Source: Ruminococcus sp. | GTDB lineage: Bacteria; Bacillota; Clostridia; Oscillospirales; Ruminococcaceae | Reading direction: 5' to 3' | Assembly (NCBI GenBank): GCA_017475555.1 | Contig: JAFVFL010000026.1 | Span: forward strand, 1 to 61,453 | DNA length: 61,453 nt | In this document: in pieces, positions 1-7,747 of the stretch | How positions within the stretch are numbered: position 1 is the first letter of the stretch | How the letters are laid out: each line of letters starts with the position of its first letter | Translations under genes and position numbers: made by a program | Notes under the pieces: generated by a model | The model's database searches: none | What the model was told of the DNA's origin: nothing | Seen by the model: the letters and a program-made list of their open reading frames with translations, nothing else

Positions 1-973
1 CGCAGTGCCTCGGGACAGAAACGGCGATTTTGAGCCTAAAATACTGCCTAAGAATCAGACAAGCATATCTCAGGACATGGAGAACAAGATCATCTCTATG
101 TATGCAAAGGGTATGTCTACGTCCGATATTGAGGATCATATTCGTGATATTTACGGTCTGGAGATATCCGATACTACCGTCAGCCGTATCACCGACAAGG
201 TTCTTCCGGCAGCAAAAGAATGGCAGCAGAGACCGCTTGAAAGCGTCTATGCGGTGGTATTTCTTGACGCTATCCACTATCATGTACGCAGCGAGGGGCA
301 GATCATCAAGAAAGCTGTTTACATAGCTCTCGGCGTTGATCTGGACGGCAGGAAGGACGTTCTCGGTATGTGGGTAGGTGAAAACGAAAGTGCCAGGTTC
401 TGGGCAGTCGTGCTGAACAGCCTGCGAAACAGAGGCGTTGATGACATTCTGATTGCCTGCACCGATAACCTTACAGGCTTTTCTCAGGCAATAGAGGCTG
501 TATTCCCGAAAACCGATATCCAGAACTGTATCATTCACCAGCTCAGAAATTCCAGCAAATACGTCTCCTACAAAGATATCAAGGCTCTTATGGCTGACCT
601 GAAGAAGGTCTATACCGCCGCTACGGAGGAAGCTGCTCTGGACGCTCTGGACGAATTTGCCGCAATCTGGGACAGCAAATATCCCAAGATTTCAAAGTCC
701 TGGTACGATAACTGGGCAAATCTCAGCACTTACTTTAAGTTTCCGCAGGAGCTTCGGAAGCTGATTTACACTACCAACGCAATAGAGGGCTTCAATCGTC
801 AGCTCAGAAAAGTTACCAAGACAAAGTCCGTATTTCCGACCGACGACAGTCTTTTCAAAATGCTGTATCTGGCTATGAAGGACATCACGAAAAAGTGGAC
901 TGGCCGCCGTCAGGACTGGAGCCAGATCTACGCTCAGCTTGTGATCTACTACGGCGACAGGATACCCGAATAA
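1..973 (+). CDS. IS256-family (Mutator-type) transposase, 5' end outside window
   Basis: This DDE transposase moves the insertion sequence it lies in. The frame is open to the left edge, so the apparent GTG at position 5 is internal; about 322 residues of the roughly 400 usual for the family are visible. The acidic triad expected for IS256 transposases can be placed at FLDAIHYHVR, CTDNLTGF and the C-terminal TNAIEGFNRQLRKV motif, which is very characteristic. The N-terminal DNA-binding part before residue 60 is partly missing. The gene ends at TAA, followed by about 130 bp of IS end sequence. The reading frame is undamaged as far as visible, so the element may be active. Family assignment is firm; the exact IS name cannot be given without a search. 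Confidence 0.95.
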   Translation, partial: AVPRDRNGDFEPKILPKNQTSISQDMENKIISMYAKGMSTSDIEDHIRDIYGLEISDTTVSRITDKVLPAAKEWQQRPLESVYAVVFLDAIHYHVRSEGQIIKKAVYIALGVDLDGRKDVLGMWVGENESARFWAVVLNSLRNRGVDDILIACTDNLTGFSQAIEAVFPKTDIQNCIIHQLRNSSKYVSYKDIKALMADLKKVYTAATEEAALDALDEFAAIWDSKYPKISKSWYDNWANLSTYFKFPQELRKLIYTTNAIEGFNRQLRKVTKTKSVFPTDDSLFKMLYLAMKDITKKWTGRRQDWSQIYAQLVIYYGDRIPE

Positions 974-1102
974 AATTTTCATCTTGACAATCGAATGATC
1001 ATGTGCTAATATGCAGATAAGACCAACTGCTTTCATAATCGGTCTAATCATACACTTTTCTATTCCACTATTTTGAGTTTACACAGAATTTGGGATTGAC
1101 TC
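1..1102 (+). mobile_element. IS256-family insertion sequence, right part
   Basis: After the transposase stop codon a non-coding stretch ends in a sequence resembling an IS256-type terminal repeat (TTTACACAGAATTTGGGATTG at about 1078-1098). The right boundary near 1102 is inferred from this motif and because the isocitrate dehydrogenase frame enters the element here. The left terminal repeat and the target duplication lie outside the window, so the exact end is uncertain by a few bases. Confidence 0.7.
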
Positions 1103-2368
1103 GAAAAAGAAATAGAACTCCTTTATCCGGTTGGACTGCGATGTCAGAAATATGTTTATATCGATTTTTTTGAGTCTTGCATTTATTTCTTCAAGGAACA
1201 TCTCAGTATCGACAGTCTGCTTGTTTTCGAGAGTGGAAATGGCAGCAAGGTCGCCGGTCATAACTCCGTCACTGAAAGTTTTGAGCGTAGCCTTTTCGAG
1301 TTTGTCAGCAAACGCACAGAGCTCGGGGAGACTGTCAAGCTCGCCTCTTTTGCGGAGTGCTCCCGTCCACGCATAAATAGTCGCAACAGGATTAGTGGAG
1401 GTCTTTTCGCCTTTGAGATATCTGTAATAATGACGCTGAACAGTACCGTGAGCAGCCTCATATTCATATATTCCATCAGGCGAAACGAGTACCGAAGTCA
1501 TCATTGCAAGGCTGCCGTATGCAGTTGCAACCATATCGGACATAACATCGCCGTCATAGTTCTTGCAGGCCCATATATAGCCGCCGTTTGAACGGATAAC
1601 TCTTGCAACAGCGTCATCAATGAGCGTATAAAAATACTCTATGCCAATAGCAGCGAATCTGTCCTTGTAGTCCTTCTCAAATACCTCTGCAAAAATATCC
1701 TTGAATCTATGATCGTACTTTTTGGATATGGTGTCCTTTGACGCAAACCATATATCCTGCCTTGTATCAAGTGCATAATTAAAACAGGAACGTGCAAAGC
1801 CCTCAATGGACTTATCCTTATTGTGGAGTCCCTGGATAATGCCTGCACTGTCCGAAAAATCATAGATAAGTTCAGTTGTCTCATTGCCGTTTTTATCGGT
1901 GACCTTCAGCTCTGCACGGCTGCCCTGCTCCACCTGCAATTCAGTATTCTTGTATACATCACCGTAAGCGTGACGGGCGATAGTTATAGGCTTCGTCCAT
2001 GTCGGGATATAGGGCGTGATGCCGTCCGCAATGATAGGTGCACGGAATACCGTGACGTCAAGGATAGCTCTTATCGTTCCGTTAGGTGACTTCCACATCC
2101 CTTTGAGATCGTATTCGGTCATTCTCGCTGCATTGGGAGTTATAGTTGCACACTTTACAGCAACTCCGTACTTCTTTGTCGCCTCTGCCGACTCGACTGT
2201 TACCTTGTCACCAGTCTCGTTTCTGTGGACAAGTCCTAAATCATAGTATTCAGTTTTCAGGTCAATAAAGGGTAGCAGCAGTTTGTCCTTTATCATCTTC
2301 CATATTATGCGTGTCATTTCGTCGCCGTCCATTTCAACAAGCGGAGTAGCCATTCTTATTCTTTCCAT
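1079..2368 (-). CDS. icd: NADP-dependent isocitrate dehydrogenase with altered C-terminus
   Basis: Oxidatively decarboxylates isocitrate to 2-oxoglutarate, here for the biosynthetic oxidative TCA branch. The protein is of the eukaryote-like homodimeric type: N-terminal VEMDGDEMTRIIW, substrate region around KSPNGTIRAILDVTVFR, and the metal/substrate motif ACKNYDGDVMSDMVA followed by EAAHGTVQRHY. An AGAGG ribosome binding site lies 8 bases before the ATG at 2368. At 429 residues it is longer than the usual ~400-410. The family normally ends about where INARLKK stands; beyond it are ~20 unrelated residues, and the last few (SIPNSV) and the stop are encoded by the IS256 end. A run of seven A (minus strand) lies exactly where a one-base-shorter version would give a natural stop (KKSI-stop). 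It follows the gltA remnant by 15 bp, as in citrate synthase-ICDH operons. Core enzyme probably intact. Confidence 0.93.
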   Translation of the reverse strand: MERIRMATPLVEMDGDEMTRIIWKMIKDKLLLPFIDLKTEYYDLGLVHRNETGDKVTVESAEATKKYGVAVKCATITPNAARMTEYDLKGMWKSPNGTIRAILDVTVFRAPIIADGITPYIPTWTKPITIARHAYGDVYKNTELQVEQGSRAELKVTDKNGNETTELIYDFSDSAGIIQGLHNKDKSIEGFARSCFNYALDTRQDIWFASKDTISKKYDHRFKDIFAEVFEKDYKDRFAAIGIEYFYTLIDDAVARVIRSNGGYIWACKNYDGDVMSDMVATAYGSLAMMTSVLVSPDGIYEYEAAHGTVQRHYYRYLKGEKTSTNPVATIYAWTGALRKRGELDSLPELCAFADKLEKATLKTFSDGVMTGDLAAISTLENKQTVDTEMFLEEINARLKKIDINIFLTSQSNRIKEFYFFFESIPNSV

Positions 2369-2383
2369 TGTGATTACCTCTTT

Positions 2384-3205
2384 TCATCTGTTATCTATGT
2401 CAACGTACTGCTTCTCTTTTGATATGGATTTGTAAGCGGGACGCATTATTCGTTTTCCGCTGTTTATCTCCTCAAATCTGTGAGTGCACCAGCCTGCCAT
2501 TCTTGAAACGGCGAATAATGGCGTGAAAAGCTCCTCGGGAATACCAAGCATTTTATATACAAATCCGCTGTACATATCAATATTTGCGCACATCGCCTTT
2601 CTACTATGCTTTATCTCATCGAATACAACAGGAGTGAGTCGTTCTATTGATCCAAGCAGATGAAACTCCTTTTCAAACTCCGTACCCTTAGCCATTTCTC
2701 CTGCATATTCCTTTAGTATCACTGTGCGTGGATCGGAAAGAGTATATACGGCATGACCCATACCATAAATAAGTCCGCTGCCGTCGCCGGCTTCCTTTCT
2801 GAGTATCTTCCGCAGATATTCCGCAAGCTCATCGTCGTTTGTCCAGTCCGAAACATTTGCCTTTATGTCATTCTGCATTTCGATAGCTTTATGATTGGCA
2901 CCGCCGTGTCTCGGCCCTTTAAGTAAGCCGATAGCTGCGGCATAAGTGGAATACGGGTCCGTACCTGATGATGTAAGCACACGGCAGGTAAAGGTCGAGT
3001 TATTGCCGCCGCCGTGTTCGGCGTGCAGCATGAGCATAAGGTCAAGCAGCTTTGCCTCCTCAAGGGTAAACCTTCTGTCAGGACGCAGAGTTGAAAGAAT
3101 ATTCACGGCTGTTGACTGTCTGCTGATAAGAGGATGCATTATCATTGATCTGTCATCAAAGCACCTGCGTTTTGTCTCATATGCAGACACCATGATAACG
3201 GGCAT
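2384..3205 (-). pseudogene. gltA: citrate synthase, N-terminal third deleted
   Basis: Citrate synthase condenses acetyl-CoA and oxaloacetate. The 273 residues visible correspond to the C-terminal two thirds of the Gram-positive enzyme: AKLLDLMLMLHAEHGGGNNS, GLLKGPRHGGANHKA, GMGHAVYTLSDPR, and the C-terminal SRMAGWCTHRFEE. The catalytic His of HAEHGG, the GMGHAVY His and a downstream Asp region are kept. About 150-170 N-terminal residues are missing; just upstream the sequence turns, in another frame, into the start of a deacylase gene. No ribosome binding site precedes the ATG at 3205. I read this as a deletion product and probably a non-functional gene, although a truncated protein cannot be excluded. 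Confidence 0.85.
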
Positions 3206-3350
3206 CTTTGCAATACATCTGCTGTACCTCGTTTCCGTGCATAGCCCCCACTATTGCGAGAGCCTTTTTTCCGTGTCCGAAACGGTAGCCGATGATGTCG
3301 AGCTGTTCACGGTAGGGCGACTTCATCGAAAAGAGAATTTTCTTCTTCAT
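3177..3350 (-). pseudogene. N-terminal fragment of a second AstE/AspA-type deacylase
   Basis: A 57-residue frame starts at ATG 3350 (MKKKILFSMKSPYREQLD) and contains IVGAMHGNEVQQ, the Gly-x-x-His-Gly-Asn-Glu zinc-site motif of succinylglutamate desuccinylase/aspartoacylase (M14-like) proteins. It overlaps the stop of the complete paralogue next door by four bases (ATGA), the normal spacing for an operon. Homology stops after about residue 47, at the junction with citrate synthase sequence, and a TGA follows. It is the 5' remnant of a gene whose remainder was lost in the deletion that also removed the start of gltA. Confidence 0.75.
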
Positions 3351-4285
3351 TGCTCCTCACCTCCCGATGTCATCAGAATCCTTGCAAGCAGCGAGCCGCC
3401 GTAAACTACGGGATATTCACGCATTGTAAATATCATTCCGTCGCAGACAGCAAGCACCTTTTCGACCACCTTTGATGTAAGCGGATCGACTACATCACCA
3501 ATATGGTCGCCTTTTTTTACAGTATCGCCAAAGCTGGCAACAGGCACGAATATCCCAGCCGCACCGGAGTTCACAAAGCCAAACTCGTGTCCCTCTGAAA
3601 CAACAGGCTCACGGACGGGAGCAGCCTCGCCGTGCCACATTCCGATCTCCTTCATGAGATTCATAATACCGTCAAAAAGCTGCTGACAGTAATCTTTTGT
3701 GATACGCATACCCACGCCCATTTCCACAACAAGAGTTTTCGTCCCCCTTGTGTTCAGCGTTTGAGCGAGTGTGGATTCCAGAACCGTCGCAGATTCGTGT
3801 ACCCACACAAAGTCCACGTCCATCATTTTTGCGTATGGAAGAAGTGTCGGTGCAGTGGGAACACTCATGCGTATCTGAGGTATCTCACGGAGGAAAATAT
3901 TGCTCGAATGAACGTCAATGCAGACGTCCGAGCCGCTGAGATTGTCAATTATCGAAGAGCAGATGACCTCTATCATCGTGCCGTCCTTTGTGCCGGGAAA
4001 AACACGGTTCATGTCCAGATCGAACATAGGAATCCCGCAGGTAATGCTGTCTATTCCCATTGGATTCAGTGCAGGGTAAATGTCGAGGATACCGTCAAGC
4101 TGATCTATGTGCTCATCAACATATTTCCCCACCATATAGGTAAGATACTGCCCCTCCAGCTCGTCGCCGTGAGTGCCTGTAACAAGGCTCAGACGGGTCT
4201 TGTTTTTGCCGTTCTGTATCCGCCGCTTCCGGATATTCAGATTTTCATTGACTGCAAGTGCGGCACTTGCAATAGTTTCTATCAT
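3347..4285 (-). CDS. succinylglutamate desuccinylase/aspartoacylase-family zinc hydrolase
   Basis: Member of the M14-like AstE/AspA family, zinc enzymes that split amide bonds of N-acyl amino acids. Visible motifs: VTGTHGDELEGQY with the His and Glu zinc ligands, CIDVHSS with the third ligand, and EMGVGMRI with the probable catalytic Glu. The C-terminal ~80 residues (FVNSGAAGIFVPVASFGDTVKKG) form the beta domain seen in this family. I place the start at ATG 4285, which has GGAGG seven bases upstream, rather than at 4303. It is cotranscribed with the transglutaminase upstream and a broken paralogue downstream. Context suggests hydrolysis of a modified peptide or amide made by the ATP-grasp/transglutaminase group rather than arginine catabolism; the substrate is unknown. 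Confidence 0.85.
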   Translation of the reverse strand: MIETIASAALAVNENLNIRKRRIQNGKNKTRLSLVTGTHGDELEGQYLTYMVGKYVDEHIDQLDGILDIYPALNPMGIDSITCGIPMFDLDMNRVFPGTKDGTMIEVICSSIIDNLSGSDVCIDVHSSNIFLREIPQIRMSVPTAPTLLPYAKMMDVDFVWVHESATVLESTLAQTLNTRGTKTLVVEMGVGMRITKDYCQQLFDGIMNLMKEIGMWHGEAAPVREPVVSEGHEFGFVNSGAAGIFVPVASFGDTVKKGDHIGDVVDPLTSKVVEKVLAVCDGMIFTMREYPVVYGGSLLARILMTSGGEEQ

Positions 4286-4302
4286 CGTAATTCCTCCTTT
4301 CA

Positions 4303-5073
4303 TTATGACAATACCGATCGTACAAGCTGTAGCTGCTTTGTGTACTTTCCGAACATCACGCCCCTGTCAATGGCGCAGTCACGGAAGTCCCTCCCCTGTG
4401 AAATTACAAGATAATCGCCGTTCACGGGACAGTTATTTGCAGGGTCAATGCCCTCCCAGTGATCGCCCGTCCAGTACTCCACCCATGAATGAGTTTCACC
4501 GTCACAGAACGCAAGTCCTGCAATGTAACGTGCGGCGATACCGTCCATTCGCAGAAGCGAAATGAGTATGTGGGAGAAGTCCTGACAGACACCTGCTTTC
4601 AGTGCAAATGCCTGCACCGCAGTCGTCGAAGTATTAGTTACACCTTTTTTGTAATCAATGATATCTGACAATATATCGCTGAAAAATGCAGCTCTGTCGG
4701 GAATACTGCCGATATACTTGTCTTTCAGTTCAGCGTAAAAACTCTTCAGCCCATCATCGGGAGCGGTATACTCGGAATGGTAAAGGTAGCAGGGAATATA
4801 GTCAGTGCGGTGTTTTGCAGAGTCAACCTCGGCAGTTCCCTTTATCTCAAAATCGAGAAAACGGTGGTCGCCCTTGATATAGCCTGCCGTCACGTTATTG
4901 CCGAATGCGTCGGTGGTCTGCTGAGTTGAAACATAGGGTTCAATATTCAGACTGCATGAAAGGATATGCTGTACGGCAGTCTCCGGAGGGATTATACGCA
5001 GTGCAAAGCTGTGGTCGTGAACATAGTCATCGAAAGTCAGCTTGGTGGAAAAATAGAAGTTCATTCGTTTCAT
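4303..5073 (-). CDS. transglutaminase-like cysteine protease-fold protein
   Basis: A 256-residue transglutaminase-like protein. The N-terminal ~100 residues look like the beta domain that precedes bacterial transglutaminase-like cores. The catalytic triad can be read as Cys in KAGVCQDFSH, His in GETHSWVEYW and Asp in GIDPANN. No signal peptide is seen, so it should be cytosolic. Its start overlaps the stop of the circularly permuted ATP-grasp remnant. Transglutaminase-like proteins paired with such ATP-grasp ligases are a known association proposed to make and break peptide-like products. Here the ligase is broken, so this gene may be a leftover. The frame itself is intact. Confidence 0.85.
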   Translation of the reverse strand: MKRMNFYFSTKLTFDDYVHDHSFALRIIPPETAVQHILSCSLNIEPYVSTQQTTDAFGNNVTAGYIKGDHRFLDFEIKGTAEVDSAKHRTDYIPCYLYHSEYTAPDDGLKSFYAELKDKYIGSIPDRAAFFSDILSDIIDYKKGVTNTSTTAVQAFALKAGVCQDFSHILISLLRMDGIAARYIAGLAFCDGETHSWVEYWTGDHWEGIDPANNCPVNGDYLVISQGRDFRDCAIDRGVMFGKYTKQLQLVRSVLS

Positions 5074-5696
5074 ACTGCCGCCCCCATTGGTTCAAAAAGA
5101 TTGTACCGCCCCGGAGTAAGAATCGCCCTTATGCCGCCGCAGTTAGCATTCTCCATAGTCTCTTTCAGCAGCTTTGCGTAGTTGCGGTTATCGACTATAT
5201 CGTTTTCCTGAAACGCCTGCGGTGCGGCGATCCGGGTAAGCTCCCTTGCGATAAGCGGATACGAAGCACCCGACGGTATACGCAGATTGTCCTCCAATAT
5301 GTACCACTCGCCGTCCTTTGCCTGAACAAGGTCAATTCCCGAAATATGGCTGTAAACCTTGTTTTTCGGAGTTATCCCCTCACACTGAGCAAGATATCCC
5401 TTTGAGATGTAAATAAAGTCCTCCGGTACTATACCGTCCCTGACTATCTTTTTTTCGTGGTAAATATCAAAAAGGAACTCATTCAGGGCGTTAACACGCT
5501 GAACAAGTCCCTTTTCAATGCTCTTGAAATCCTCCGCAGGTATGACCCTCGGTATCGGATCGAACGGGAAAAACTACTCGTTGAAAACACCGTTTTTATA
5601 TATGCCGAACTTCACGCCGTAACGTCTTAAAAGCTCATTTATCTCGTCTGCGTTGCCAACTGCCTTTGTGAACTGCTCCTGCATAAGCTGTTTCAT
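5070..5696 (-). pseudogene. circularly permuted ATP-grasp ligase, nonsense and 3' truncation
   Basis: The gene starts at ATG 5696 behind an AGGAG site and translates as an N-terminal half of the circularly permuted ATP-grasp family (DUF404/DUF407 type): FFPFDPIPRVIPAED, GLVQRVNALNEFLFDIYHE, EDNLRIPSGASYPL and CGGIRAILTPGRYN. Two lesions are visible. A TAG at 5574-5576 interrupts the frame just before FFPFDPIPR, where related proteins read through. Homology also ends after TPGRYN, where about 250 C-terminal residues should follow, so the ATP-binding core is missing. Such enzymes are predicted peptide ligases working with alpha-E and transglutaminase-like partners; no alpha-E gene is present. 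The family is clear and the gene is non-functional. Confidence 0.85.
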
Positions 5697-5728
5697 TTTG
5701 TATCACTCCTATCTTACTTATTTGCAAA

Positions 5729-5768
5729 TAAAAAAACGGTGCTCGCTCCGAATCGGAGAAGCACCGTT
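5729..5768 (-). terminator. hairpin with U-tract in the leader of the ATP-grasp pseudogene
   Basis: On the minus strand the sequence CGGTGCT...AGCACCG closes a stem with an inner CTCCGATTCGGAG, followed by seven T. It lies between the promoter at 5790-5818 and the ATG at 5696, starting roughly 14 bases after the expected transcription start. It looks like an intrinsic terminator in the leader, either an attenuator or a stop for a former upstream transcript. Confidence 0.7.
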
Positions 5769-5789
5769 GCTCATCTTATTTACAGCTTT

Positions 5790-5818
5790 ATTGTATCACG
5801 ATGATCTTGAAAAGTCAA
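5790..5818 (-). promoter_or_regulatory. sigma-A type promoter, minus strand
   Basis: TTGACT, 17 bases, TACAAT on the minus strand (-35 at 5813-5818, -10 at 5790-5795). It points to the ATP-grasp/transglutaminase/deacylase operon, with the leader hairpin directly downstream. From 5820 to 6036 I see no gene. Confidence 0.75.
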
Positions 5819-6035
5819 GGGGTTTTCAAAAAATAATTTGAACAAGCTTACCGCCCCTCACGGTACAGCTTTTTCAGCTTTTTAACGGAAGCATTACCTC
5901 CGCCATTACCAATGAGCGTACCTCAGCAGGAGTTCTCACTGTTGAAACGGTAAAATGTGCTCCTGCGGTATATCATCGGGAACAGCAACTCCCGACTTGT
6001 CCTTGATGACCTGTAACGGTCTGCTTTGCAGCAGA

Positions 6036-6748
6036 TCAGCGGACGATATACGGATCCTGCCCGTAGTATTCAATGATTCGCATGAACTGTTCACGCATAT
6101 CCGCTGAGAAATGTCCGTTCATGAGCTGCTAAGCGAATTTATCGGCAAGTGCAAAATATCCGTCCTCAGTTCTCTGCTTTATTCGCATATCCCAGAAATC
6201 GTTATCAACGATATAATCGTCTGTCATATCCGCACCGCTCTCGTGAAGCATTTTCGCCTTATTGAAGAATCTGTCCCATGAATCCGTATACTGCTCGTCT
6301 GCCGAGTGCTGTTCGTTGCCGAGTGCCTGATAAAATCTGCTTGATCTTACGCCGTCAAGTATCGGGCGGAATCTGCCAGTCTCAGATTCATAAGCGTGCG
6401 GCAGGAACATTGTATCGGAATTCCTGTTCCACACCTTTTCGGGTCTTACATAGACGTTTCTCTTATCTGAGTAGACATCAAGGAAAAGCTGCGTTGTATA
6501 CTGAGATACGGATTTTCACCTTCAAAGATATTTCGTATCGCCTGTCTATCATTTGCAGAAACATATTCTAAGGAAGTCATAAAGAAATGGCTGAAAATAT
6601 TCTGCCGACGATTCTTCACCCAGCAATTCAAGAGATCGTGCCTACCCGACGGACCGAAGATCGGAACGGTTACTCTCTCTCCCCGCGGCGACTGGCAGAC
6701 GCCAAGCGATGCCTCTGATAATATGCGGATGAAAGAATTAGATAACAT
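6036..6748 (-). pseudogene. unrecognised decayed gene
   Basis: Two open stretches in neighbouring frames (6446-6748 and 6129-6434) read as one protein if a base is restored near 6508: ...FEGENPYL then TTQLFLDVYSDKRNVYVRPE then KVWNRNSDTMFLPHAYESE. The second frame meets a TAG at 6129-6131 and continues in frame with QLMNGHFSADMREQF to a stop at 6036. A frameshift plus an in-frame stop make this a pseudogene. I do not recognise the family; the product was soluble, rich in acidic and aromatic residues, with no signal peptide or membrane segment. It lies in the same degraded block as the ATP-grasp remnant. Confidence 0.5.
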
Positions 6749-6773
6749 TGATCAATAATGCAAACAAGTCGAC

Positions 6774-6812
6774 AGCAAAAAAACCGCTTAGAAGCCTATT
6801 CTAAGCGGTTTC
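6774..6812 (-). terminator. intrinsic terminator of tRNA-Thr
   Basis: On the minus strand AACCGCTTAG pairs with CTAAGCGGTT around a short loop, followed by seven T, immediately after the tRNA gene. Confidence 0.85.
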
Positions 6813-6814
6813 TT

Positions 6815-6890
6815 TGGAGCTTGTGACGGGACTCGAACCTGCGACCTGCGCATTACGAATGCGCTGCACTACCAACTGTGCTACACAAGC
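6815..6890 (-). tRNA. tRNA-Thr (anticodon CGU)
   Basis: The minus strand folds as a full cloverleaf: acceptor GCTTGTG/CACAAGC, D-stem GCAC/GTGC with AGTTGGTA loop, anticodon stem GCGCA/TGCGC with loop TTCGTAA (anticodon CGT, reading ACG), and T-loop TTCGAGT. The 3' CCA is encoded. The T-stem (GCAGG/CCCGT) has one A-C mismatch and a G-U pair, slightly unusual. A consensus promoter and an intrinsic terminator frame it, so it is a single-gene transcript. Confidence 0.95.
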
Positions 6891-6978
6891 GTATTCAATT
6901 TTTATGTAAGACTGTCCGAGTAAGATCACTATGCGACCTGCACATAGAAACGCTGCCCTTCCGACAACCGACAAGCAT

Positions 6979-7007
6979 ATTATAGCACATCTGAATGTCG
7001 CTGTCAA
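6979..7007 (-). promoter_or_regulatory. consensus promoter of tRNA-Thr
   Basis: Exact TTGACA (7002-7007), 17-base spacer, exact TATAAT (6979-6984) on the minus strand, about 90 bases before the tRNA. Confidence 0.85.
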
Positions 7008-7121
7008 GTGATTTCCTGAAAAAAATTACAGCTAAGTGGGTATAAGAGTCTGATCAGTATCTGACAGGAGGTGATTCAGAACTTATGTTTTGGTTAACAT
7101 AAAAACATTTGTTCTTTCCTC

Positions 7122-7150
7122 TTGACAAAGCAGAATTTATGTTCTATAAT
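7122..7150 (+). promoter_or_regulatory. consensus promoter of the sigma-region-4 operon
   Basis: Exact TTGACA (7122-7127), 17 bases, exact TATAAT (7145-7150). An imperfect dyad ATGTTTT...AAAACAT lies just upstream at 7085-7108, and a LexA-like box just downstream. A promoter this strong with flanking dyads suggests repression. Confidence 0.85.
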
Positions 7151-7168
7151 TATACTTGCAAGGAATAA

Positions 7169-7180
7169 GAACTACAGTTC
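7169..7180 (+). promoter_or_regulatory. candidate LexA (SOS) box
   Basis: GAACTACAGTTC is a perfect GAAC-N4-GTTC, the core of the Gram-positive LexA operator. It sits about 12 bases after the expected start point of the promoter at 7122-7150, where a bound repressor would block transcription. A weaker relative, GAACTTATGTTT, lies upstream at 7079-7090. The N4 does not fit the full Bacillus consensus, so this is a candidate only. Confidence 0.45.
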
Positions 7181-7225
7181 GATTTAACAACCGTTATAGG
7201 ATCAAATCGAAGAGGAGGTCGAAAA

Positions 7226-7459
7226 ATGAGAGAGATGATAGCCGGATACATCAGAAGCTGTGAGCTTGTGAACACACGGATACACGAGCTGACTGAGCAG
7301 AGAAATATCCTGAGAAAACAGGGAATGACGGGGAAAATTGCGGAGCTTGACCTTGAACGCCGCATAAGACTGCTGTATAAAGAGCAGAGTCAGATGAAGG
7401 AGATAATAGATCATCTGACCCGGTATATCAGGAGGATAGAACAGGTTGGCAGATCATAA
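7226..7459 (+). CDS. small coiled-coil protein, function unknown
   Basis: A 77-residue, highly charged, mostly helical protein starting at an ATG with AGGAGG six bases upstream. It has heptad-like hydrophobic spacing over residues 5-70 (ELTEQRNILRKQ, KEIIDHLTRYIRRIE), so a coiled coil is likely. It overlaps the next gene by 14 bases, which points to translational coupling. Pairs of a short coiled-coil protein and a sigma-region-4 protein occur in mobile elements and phage control regions of Clostridia, but I do not recognise a named family. It could be a partner or anti-factor of the next gene product. Confidence 0.75.
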   Translation: MREMIAGYIRSCELVNTRIHELTEQRNILRKQGMTGKIAELDLERRIRLLYKEQSQMKEIIDHLTRYIRRIEQVGRS

Positions 7460-7739
7460 GCGATACTATGATGAATTCACCGGCAGCCCTGATGAGGCGA
7501 TCCGCAGGATAATGGAAACTGAGGACGATACCGGTGAGAAACTAAAAAGGATATTGTTAAAAGTTATGAAAAACGAACTGACACCGAGACAAAAAGAGAT
7601 AATCGTGCTATACTATTTTAAGGGACTGAATACGATCGAGATCGGAAATCAGCTCGGCATAAGCCCGCAGGCTGTTTCAGCGGTCATGGCAAGAGCGAGG
7701 TCGAGAATGTTCAGGATACTGCAATACTACATTATGTGA
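7446..7739 (+). CDS. sigma-70 region 4-like DNA-binding protein
   Basis: A 97-residue protein whose C-terminal half, LTPRQKEIIVLYYFKGLNTI followed by EIGNQLGISPQAVSAVMARA, is a typical sigma-70 region 4 helix-turn-helix that would read a -35 element. Regions 2 and 3 are absent, so it is not a full sigma factor; it may be a phage-type late regulator or half of a split sigma factor. It is coupled to the coiled-coil gene upstream, and the decarboxylase begins eight bases after its stop. Control by the strong promoter and candidate LexA box would link it to DNA damage; this is inference. Confidence 0.8.
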   Translation: MADHKRYYDEFTGSPDEAIRRIMETEDDTGEKLKRILLKVMKNELTPRQKEIIVLYYFKGLNTIEIGNQLGISPQAVSAVMARARSRMFRILQYYIM

Positions 7740-7747
7740 GGTACACA

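Noticed and set aside
5070..6748. TAG read as glutamine (stop-codon reassignment), since two in-frame TAG codons occur
   Set aside because: Both are in genes that also carry frameshifts or deletions; all intact genes of the window keep normal stops, so decay explains them.
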